Assembly (NCBI GenBank): GCA_023525975.1
Contig: CM042029.1
Coordinates: 67,675,429-67,739,428 of the forward strand
DNA from: Smallanthus sonchifolius
Taxonomy: Eukaryota > Streptophyta > Magnoliopsida > Asterales > Asteraceae
Direction of reading: 5' to 3'
DNA: 64,000 bases
Both the position numbers and the translations under genes were made by a program. This document shows positions 56,893 to 64,000 of this stretch, one piece after another. Below the pieces are notes generated by a model. The model made no database searches, was not told the origin of the DNA, and saw nothing but the letters and a program-made list of their open reading frames with translations. Numbering within the stretch: the first letter of the stretch is position 1; the number at the start of each line of letters is the position of its first letter.

Positions 56893-58678
56893 AGTGTCAA
56901 ACGAAAAATTAAAATATCAAAGTAATAAAGTTCTAAAGTTGATAAAAAAAACATGTCAATCGATTCAAAAAACAATCGATTGAATAGATCAGCAACAACA
57001 ACCGATAAGCAATAGCAGTCGATCAGCAACAGAAAACGGCGGCTGTGATTCTAGGGCTGAACCCTAATCAAGGGTGGAAACCCTAATCGGCGGCGGCGAC
57101 GGCTTGGCAGAGAAAACAACGACTCAGGCAGAAAACCCTAATCACGAACGTGTGTATGATTAAATCTTCTGATACACGATCTTTAAACAGCCTCCAACGG
57201 AGACAGGTAGGAAGATCGAACAAAGAACTGAGAACCTGGATCTGATACCAGTTGTTAGGTATACGCAGCGGAACACAATCACACACACATGAAAAAGCAA
57301 TAAATAGAACACGAGAATTATAGTGGTTCAGTCGGTAGACCTACATCCAATTTGCAACTAGGGTTCTTATTATATTTCAGTGCACACCTTTTACAATTAC
57401 ATAGACATGACTTAAATAGAGAACAATTAATTTAAACAACTTAGGGAGCAAGAAGCCTGATTAGTAGGCCCGCTTAGAAACTAAGCCTAGTTGGCCTTCG
57501 AACCCAACAACGGTTATTTGGTGGCAAGAAGCGGAATCGTCCTCAAGACCATTAAAACGAAGTGCACGTCTTAACTGTGACCGGGCGGCTGCGAACTCAC
57601 TTTTACTCAAATATTACTGTGACGATGGGTGTATGTACGGGGAGGAGCAATTCAATACCCGGTCTTGAATGAGTCGAAAATTATTTTTAAGAATTAAAAA
57701 TGATCTCGACAAAGACGTGCCTTGGTTCTGTCAACGGGTTGATGCGAGAGGTCGGGTTGGTTTTACCTTCATTCAAAAGTGTACGACCGCAATTCGTCAA
57801 ATGACGTATGGCACCGCTAGTGATTCGTTTTGAAGATTACTTGAAGATGTCAGAACGAACGTTCAGGTCATGTATTTACAAGTTTTGTAAATCTATAATT
57901 TTATTATATGGTAAGAGATATTTACGTAGACCGTCAGCTAGCGACATTCAACAATTATATGATTTTCATGAAGCTAAACATGGATTTGTCGGGATGCTCG
58001 GTAGCATCGATTGCACTCTTTGGGATTGGAAAAACTGCCCCAATGCGTGGCAAGGGGATCATCCTCGTCCAAGTATTATGCTTGAGGTTATGGCTTCAAA
58101 TGATCTATTGTTTTGACATGCATTCTTTGGCGTTGCCGGTGCGAACAATGACATTAATGTTCTTAATCAATCGCATATATTCGACCATATGATCAATGAA
58201 ACCGCATCCTACTCATCATTTGAACTTAGAGGCACACATTACAAGCGTGGATATTATCTAGTCGATGACATATATCTAGAATATGCTACAATTGTCAAGT
58301 CTCTTACGTGTCCAAAAGGTATTAAACGTAAAAATTATAAAAAGGCTCCTGAGGCGGCAAGAAAAGATATCGAACGAGCGTTCGGTCTCTTGAAGAATAA
58401 GTGCATATAATCGAATGGCCGACTCGATCTTGGTCTCAAAGTAAAATTCGGAACATTATGTATACTTGTGTGATTTTTCCTAATATGATTTTAGAGGATC
58501 AAGGAGTGACAATTTGTCAATACATCCCAAATGAGGAGGAGCCTACACACGAATGAAATTGATGAAAATCAAAAGTGAGTTAACGGACAAGAAATACGCA
58601 ATCGAGAATTTCATAAGATATATTACGCGACATAGCGACACGGTTTGTCAACTAAGAACCGTGAAAAGTTTTTAGAAT

Positions 58679-58905
58679 AACGACTTATTTTTTTTTTATT
58701 TTGGTTTTTTGTTTATATCACGTTAAGAGTTTGTAAAAATCGGTAGTTATAGTTTTTAAAATCCGGTCACCTCGATTATCGGTTTGAGATGTAAAAAGTG
58801 AATAACGACTTTTTTTTTCTTTTGGTTTTTTTTTATCACGTTAAGAGTTTGTAAAAATCGGTAGTTATAGTTTTTAAAACCCGGTCACGTCATTTTTATT
58901 ATAAA
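58679..58905. repeat. Tandem pair of about 120 bp
   Basis: Two copies share TATCACGTTAAGAGTTTG, TAAAAATCGGTAGTTATAG and TTTTTAAAA.CCGGTCAC. No coding; 3' of the Harbinger transposase. Confidence 0.7.
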
Positions 58906-59500
58906 ACTAGTTTTTGTTTTAATTTTCGGCTTGATATGTAAAACTAGGAGTTTTTTTCGCGTGTTAAACTACTCGTAAATAAAACTATATATAGAAACAT
59001 CATATACAACTATTACAAACAACCAAACAAACACAACCATCACAAACACAACAAAACCATCATAAATAAAACTGCATAGATAAATACAATGAGTTTGTAC
59101 ATATAAAACAAAAGTACATCTTGTAAACCCGGTTCAAATCTTCGAAGGTTGGCTCCTCATTCAAATCTGGAAACTTCGACTTCTGATAAGGATCTCCTGA
59201 ACTCGATATCGGTGTCAGGTGTGAAACAAAAAAAACAGTGGTGTCCCAACAGCAAATAACCACAACCAAGAACTCAAACACTCACTTTCGTCTATACTTT
59301 CTGTTTTTTTTTTAATTATGGTGAAGATGGTGGTGTCGGTTGGTGGGTGAGTAAGGTTTGGTTAGCTTAACGGTGGTAACAGCTTGTAGTTCGTTATGGG
59401 TGTGAGGATGACGATGGTTAGGGTGTGGGGGTGACGGGTTTGTGTAGGATGGTGGGTTTAGTGTGATGAGAGTTGCGTTCATATATGCTGAATTTGCATA
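58906..59500. other. 3' part of the Harbinger region
   Basis: Contains AACAACCAAACAAACACAACC-type low-complexity text (59,000-59,060) and the minus frame at 59,060-59,281, which is open but not recognised. 59,310-59,480 is GGTGG/GATGG-rich. Confidence 0.35.
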
Positions 59501-59810
59501 CATAACCGTCACGTATAGGTCCATCCGTGACGGTTAGGTGCCCGACAACGTTGTCAACTTTAACTTTCTGTCAAAACAACCTCGTATTGAACCGTCACGT
59601 ATTGGCCTACGGGACGGTTAGAGTTTGCTTTTTGCAGTCTTCCAGACTGCACAACTTCGTATTCTCATCAGTGGCCTTTTTATTCCCGGGACTCACGAGA
59701 GACCAATCGTCACGTATAGGCCACAACGTCACGTTTTGGGAACAACCGTCACGTTTAGACCTATACGTGACGACTAGGTCAGGTGTGAAACAAAAAACAC
59801 AGCGTGTCCC
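59212..59810. repeat. 33-bp direct repeats around the motif cluster
   Basis: GTCAGGTGTGAAACAAAAAA followed by CAG.G.TGTCC occurs at 59,212-59,246 and again at 59,777-59,810, enclosing the motif cluster. Confidence 0.6.
59500..59780. repeat. Cluster of ACCGTCACGTATAGG motifs
   Basis: At least six copies of ACCGTCACGTAT or its inverse within 280 bp (59,506, 59,526, 59,589, 59,612, 59,707, 59,727, 59,745 and 59,763), some as facing pairs. Clustered short motifs like this often mark transposon ends (CACTA or MULE), but no terminus was identified. Confidence 0.6.
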
Positions 59811-59858
59811 TAGCACAACCCTTTATTATATTTAAATGAATATTAAAAAAACATTTAA

Positions 59859-59918
59859 TTATCACACCACCTGAATCACTTGAGTATTTCCTTTGTCAAG
59901 TGATAGATGGTGTGATAA
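59859..59918. repeat. Hairpin, about 24-bp stem
   Basis: TTATCACACCACC..TCACTTGA pairs with TCAAGTGA..GGTGTGATAA around a 12-base loop. Possible short foldback or terminal part of the Harbinger element. Confidence 0.6.
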
Positions 59919-59984
59919 TAAAGAGTGTGACGTGGCTCCACGTGACATGTACTTTTGAATCACTTAAGACCCTTATCACGTAGC

Positions 59985-60240
59985 TACACTTAGCTATAGC
60001 TTTGCTCTAAATCCAGTATAAGCTATAAAAAGAAAAAAAATCAGATAACTCAACATCGCATGGATACCTAGAAAAGAAATTAAAAAAACTTTAAAAATAG
60101 ATGTATAAATGAACAAAAAAAATCCACAAACCGTTGGCAATGTTAAATGTTTGGGCATCGGCGGTTTATAGATTTATTTTATTTTTTTTTAATAAAATAA
60201 TTGATAAAAAATAAAGAATTTGCTTAACCAGCGATTCTGA
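59985..60240. repeat. Recurring unit, copy at 60.0 kb
   Basis: GCTCTAAATCCAGTATAAGC, CTCAACATCGCATGGATACC, ATCGGCGGTTTATAGATT match the copies at 53.7 and 40.6 kb. Confidence 0.55.
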
Positions 60241-60465
60241 TTGAGTGGTACCCCGTTAATTACTTTCTAAATTAAGGTTATGTGTTTAAGTCTCGCTCGA
60301 GACAAAAAAAATTCCAGGTTAGCCGGTGGCCAGTGGGTTTTTCCAGTTATAAGATTTTCTCCCGGATAATGTGGGGTCGGGTTCGAACCAGGGTGGAGAC
60401 AACCCAATTAAAATAACAAAATTCTCCCTACTGGTAGACCATCTGTCGTTCAAAAAAAATATCAA
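60240..60465 (+). mobile_element. Probable tRNA-related SINE
   Basis: A-box-like TGATTGAGTGGTAC and B-box-like GTGTTTAAGTCTCGC spaced about 40 bp, then GGGTTCGAACCAGG further in and an A run near 60,455. It lies inside the recurring unit. GCTTAA occurs on both sides as a possible short TSD. Confidence 0.5.
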
Positions 60466-60529
60466 GGCTTAAAACATATTAATATAATAATCAAATTTCT
60501 TTTTATCTTAAAAAAGATAGCTCAATAAT

Positions 60530-60708
60530 TATTTTATATATAGATGAACAAAAAAATATAATAAGTCCAGAAACCAAAGAAGTGGCAGAGATTTAACCAC
60601 GCCAACATAGTGGTGCTTTTTTCATTCCGTGCACTCAGTTCCACCGGCGACGAGAATCCAGATCGGACGAAGAGGTAATTCTGTAATTCCGGAAAGTTTG
60701 AGAGAAAA
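60530..60708 (+). promoter_or_regulatory. 5' flank and leader of NLR4
   Basis: GTGGCAGAGATTTAACCACGCC, CACCGGCGACGAGAATCC and GTAATTCC before the ATG match the NLR2/NLR3 flanks, but the distance from conserved block to ATG is only about 130 bp. Confidence 0.5.
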
Positions 60709-63315
60709 ATGGGATACGCAGGAATCCAGATGTTGATGGAGAAGTTGAAGCAACTGATTAACTGCAAAGACAATCCATTGATCAACATCCCGTCAATTAT
60801 ATACGAAAGGCCTCAATTCCAACTTCTGTATCAAGACCTTGGCTCCATGATTCAAACACTTTACATCGATGAACATCAATACCTGCATGACCAAAAAAAA
60901 CTTAATGATGTTAAGAAAAGATTCACATACGCAGCAGAAGAGGCACAATATATCGTGGATCTGTTTCTATCTGGTGTTCACATTAGGAATAATGGACTAT
61001 TGCCTACATCTAAGGACTTTAAAGACTCCCTAAATCTTGATGATGTTAGGAGATCATTACTGTCCGTCAAGGTAGAATTCATGAGTATGATCATCGATAG
61101 CATGAAGATGGATTCTTCTCGAAGACCGGAAAGAATACTAAAGCAATCTGCTGCTGCTCAAATTTCCATCTCCAGTGAATCGAAGAAATTATTGGATGAA
61201 TTTGTGGTGGGGCATGATCGTGATGCTGAGCTGATAAGAGACAAACTTGTGGAAGATCAAAAGAAGGTAGATGTTGTCTCTATTGTTGGTATGGGCGGAA
61301 TAGGCAAGACTACGCTGGCGACCAAAGTGTTTAATGATGGTTATGTTAAGCATCATTTCCATGTCCGTGTATGGGTCACTGTTTCTCAAACATATGATAA
61401 GCGGCATGTGTTGATTCAAATTCTTGAATCCATCCGTGGTCAACTACGCCTTCAAAAGGATAATAGTGACTCTCAACTTCGTGAAATGGTGCACAAACAG
61501 CTAATGGGTAAGAGATATTTGATTGTTATTGATGATATTTGGGACATAGAAACATGGGATAACATCAAAGTATTTTTCCCCCATGACAACAGTGGAAGTC
61601 GAATTCTACTCACGAGCCGCCTCACTGAAGTTGCTAAGCATGCAAATTAGGATGGACTCACTCATCACTTAGGATATTTGAGCATAGAAAAAAGCTGGGA
61701 TTTGTTGTGTAAGAAGGTGTTCCATGGCAATGAGTGCCCTGAATGGTCGATTAAACCTGGAATGGAAATAGTAGAAAATTGTCATGGATTACCACTTGCG
61801 GTGGTTGTCATTGCAGGAGTTTTAGCAAAAGAAGCCTGGAGTAAAAAGTTCTGGGAGGAAATAGCTTACAATACAGGTTCATACATTGTTGGTGACCAAA
61901 ATGGATGTATGGAAACATTAGCTTTAAGTTACAATCATCTTCCTCTTAACTTGAGGGAGTGCTTTCTTTACCTAGGTGGCTTCCCTGAAGACCACAAGTT
62001 TCAAGTACAAAGGTTGATCTGGTTATGGGTGGCGGAGGGGTTTATTCAACAAGATGGAAATAGAAGCTTGGAGGATATTGCAGAGGGTTACCTGATGGAA
62101 CTAATTGAGAGAAATCTTGTTATAGTAGCAGACAGGAAGTCTAATGGACATGTGAAAGGCTGCAAAATCCATGATCTTTTGAGGGAGCTATGCCTGAAAA
62201 AAGCCAAGGAAGAACGATTCATCCTTCAAGTAGATCAGTCGTTCACTCAATTTAAAAAGGTTAAGACACCACCGTATATTCCCCGTCGTATGTTCATAAA
62301 CAAAGATATCTATGATCTGAACATTGCTCATCCGCCATCCCAAAGCCTTAGATCAATTTTGTGTGTTGGTTATTTCAGATCCTTTATTGATTACACAGCC
62401 AAGTATTTCCGTTCCTTTGTGCTACTTAGAGTGTTAGATCTGCAACACACTGAATTGGATTATTTTCCCGGCAGCATGCAATTGCTGGTTCACTTAAGGT
62501 ATCTTGCAGTTTGGAATTCATCGGCAGGTTTCCCATCTTCAATATGCAATTTATGGAGCCTTCAAACCCTCGTTTATACGACAAGTTATTTCCATATTGT
62601 GTTACCCAGTAACATATCAGATTTGGTAAATTTGAGGCATTTGTGGAGCTTCACGAAGCCCTTTTTTCTTCCTTCCATTGAAAAACCTATGAATTTGCAA
62701 ACTATTTCAAATGTGGAGTTGGGAGATGGGGTGGATAATTTTCATAAGTGTTTTCCCAGCATTAAAGAACTTACATGTTCTATTTATGTAGATGAGGAAA
62801 ATGACTTTAAATCTCTCAGTTACCTTGAAAAGCTCAAATTAACCGGCTTGTGCAGAAGAATGAAATCAAACAGTGAAAAGAATCACATCACATTCCCAAC
62901 AACATTGAAAAGACTTACACTAGCAAGGTGTTATCTACCGTGGAGTGATATGTCAATCATTCAGTCGTTACCTAATCTTGAGGTTCTAAATCTAAAAGAA
63001 TACGCCTTTGAGGGAAGCCGGTGGAATACAGAGGAGCAGGAGTTTCAACAACTAAAATTCTTGAGGCTTGAGTGGCTAAATATAAAAAAGTGGGAAGCGT
63101 ATAGTACAAGCTTCCCATGTCTCAAACAGTTAGAAATATCCGACTGCTACCATCTTAAAGAGATCCCCGTTGAAATTGGGGAAATACCAACGCTTGAGCT
63201 TATTAAAATAAAAAACTGTAGCCACTCTGTTGGTGAATCTATTATAAAAATTCAAGAAGAGCAACATGATCTGGGAAACTACGACATAAAGATTGACGTC
63301 AGTCCATTTGCATGA
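60709..63315 (+). pseudogene. NLR4: CC-NB-ARC-LRR with a single in-frame TAG
   Basis: 869 codons from ATG 60,709 to the stop at 63,315 with one interruption, TAG at 61,648-61,650 (codon 314). NLR2 and NLR3 have TCA (Ser) there, so two base changes from TCA or one from TCG. All motifs are present: EEAQYIVDLFL, GMGGIGKTT near 194, LIVIDDIW near 271, GSRILLTSR near 296, GLPLAV near 361, CFLYLGGFPED, IHDLLREL near 486, then full LRRs. The 313-residue product before the stop would hold the coiled coil through RNBS-B and could act as a truncated CC-NB protein. Other readings: readthrough, an allele, or a sequencing error. The coiled-coil duplication of NLR2/3 is absent. Confidence 0.9.
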
Positions 63316-64000
63316 TGAATGTGGCAGCCAATTTCGGTCTTGCTTTGTGAAGTTGGTGTGTCTGCTATCTTTGGTATTCTTTTGTGCAGTTAGTGTGAAA
63401 TTATTCTGTCTTTTTGACTTCAAGTCGAGAAGATAAATTAATTAGTGTCTTTGTTGAATTTGGTTGTCTGAGATCAAAGTTAAAACTTTGGTTACTGGGG
63501 AAAAAGTGAAGAATAATGTGATGGTCTGTTGAGAAGCTGTGCAAGATGTTTAGATTTAAAAAGGTTGGGATTTTTGTTTTGAAATTTAGTTATGTTTCTT
63601 CACATTGTGTATGCTGTGTGTTTGTTTATTCCAATTTTTCATTTACGTTCACTCTTAATTTATGTTCGTTTAATATATTAAAAACATACTCCGTAGCATC
63701 CAAGTCAAGGATTGAATCGATATAACTCAAACGAAACAAACAAAAATGAGAAATCTGATTTATTACGCAGATGAAATATAACTCAAAAACCTTTATTACA
63801 ACTTTTTTAATAAAACCCTAACCCGATAACATATATTTATAATGCTACAAACTTTGCTAACAATAAACCTAATAACCCTAACTTGATCATTAATTAAGTA
63901 AACCATCAAAACTCCTTAACTCACGGGTTGGGCATGTTTCTTGGGCCGGACAATAATTGAGCCAAAAAACACCCCCCCCCCCCCAATTGTTGTATCCGAA
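63316..64000. other. 3' flank of NLR4
   Basis: 63,316-63,470 resembles the NLR2 3' flank. 63,690-64,000 has TTTATTACGCAG and CCCTAACCCGATAAC text and a run of 14 C at 63,970-63,985, possibly the edge of another TE beyond the window. No gene. Confidence 0.4.

Larger units (their letters stand above)
54686..57514 (-). mobile_element. Copia-type LTR element carrying only gag-protease (TR-GAG-like)
   Basis: LTRs 54,691-54,976 and 57,253-57,509 both run TGTTAGGTATAC..CGAACCCAACA; the left one is longer by an internal indel of about 30 bp. Flanks GCGGT and ACGGT are a one-mismatch TSD. A TGGTATCAGATCC primer site abuts the right LTR and GAGTGGGAGAT (minus) abuts the left one, so it is in minus orientation. 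The internal 2.3 kb codes for Gag and part of protease; integrase, RT and RNase H are absent. Gag-only elements (TR-GAG) have been described in plants. It lies inside the Harbinger transposase. Confidence 0.82.
54629..58555 (+). pseudogene. Harbinger (ALP1/HARBI1-like) DDE transposase, split and broken
   Basis: Starts MPSLSEEAREMAFG at 54,629. After 20 codons it is cut by the LTR element at 54,691-57,509 and resumes at 57,515 (WWQEAESSSRP, then RAAANSLLLKYYCDDGC, CQRVDARGRVGFT, KCTTAIRQM). The DDE residues are visible: Asp in MLGSIDCT, Asp in ANNDINVLN and Glu in KDIERAFGLL. Besides the insertion: a TGA near 57,670, a 1-nt insertion near 57,828 (after TASDSF), a TGA near 58,115 where Trp is expected before HAFFG, and a 1-nt deletion near 58,403. 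The continuation to about 58,555 reads IRNIMYTCVIF, NMILEDQG. Normally a nuclease acting at TTA/TAA targets together with an ORF1 partner; inactive here. Confidence 0.85.
54336..59980 (+). mobile_element. PIF/Harbinger element, interrupted by an LTR element
   Basis: Limits are inferred from where the recurring unit stops (about 54,335) and restarts (about 59,985); TIRs and TSD were not identified. It contains the DDE transposase pseudogene, the nested LTR element at 54,691-57,509 and non-coding 3' repeats (58,679-59,918). A minus frame at 59,060-59,281 containing KFPDLNEEPTFEDL is open, but I do not recognise it. Confidence 0.65.

Noticed and set aside
60240..60465. tRNA gene
   Set aside because: A/B-box-like motifs are present but no cloverleaf could be drawn and an A-rich tail follows; SINE preferred.

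Overview
The window is plant nuclear DNA. Genes have spliceosomal introns, intergenic DNA is AT-rich, and most of the sequence is LTR retrotransposons and DNA transposons of plant types (Ty1/copia, TRIM, MULE, PIF/Harbinger, hAT, SINE). The resistance genes are of the coiled-coil NB-ARC LRR type related to the late-blight R1A/Rx group, which suggests a eudicot, probably an asterid. A closer placement (Asteraceae, for example) is only inference. No rRNA, tRNA, organellar or bacterial-type features were seen.

Region by region. 1-5 kb holds decayed retroelement fragments and a 1.6-kb MULE-like element with long terminal inverted repeats (TIRs). 5.0-7.6 kb is a broken NLR on the minus strand (NLR1). 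7.6-17.3 kb is gene-poor and holds LTR fragments, foldback elements and dispersed repeats. 17.3-20.1 kb is the only full-length open NLR (NLR2, 908 aa, plus strand). 20-25 kb holds a SINE, a TRIM and a Tourist-like MITE. 25.2-28.0 kb is a third, badly broken NLR (NLR3), whose upstream block duplicates that of NLR2. 28.3-36.7 kb is a nest: an old plus-strand copia remnant split by a 1.6-kb TRIM-like element and by a young 4.9-kb minus-strand copia element, both with perfect target-site duplications (TSDs). 36.7-43.7 kb is repeat-dense. 60.7-63.3 kb is a fourth NLR (NLR4), intact apart from one in-frame stop codon.

The most unusual region is 43.7-53.5 kb, a 9.8-kb Mutator-like element with inverted ends. 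It carries a decayed MuDR-type transposase (minus), three paralogous genes derived from a Ulp1/C48 SUMO-protease-like ancestor, and a small nine-residue-repeat protein. The three C48-like genes share intron positions, so they are relatives. The one with the best catalytic residues (plus strand) has a stop right after its catalytic His. A second (47,276-48,304) is fully open but has apparently lost all three catalytic residues. The third has lost them too and has one frameshift. Repeated units of about 0.7-0.9 kb flank this element and recur at 36.7, 40.6, 53.7, 54.2 and 60.0 kb.

54.3-60 kb is a PIF/Harbinger transposon whose DDE transposase gene is interrupted by a copia-type element that carries only gag and protease.

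As a whole the window is a degenerating NLR cluster (one open gene, one single-lesion gene, two pseudogenes) in a transposon-rich setting. All coordinates and translations were read by eye. Splice sites are predictions from GT/AG signals and conserved reading frame.
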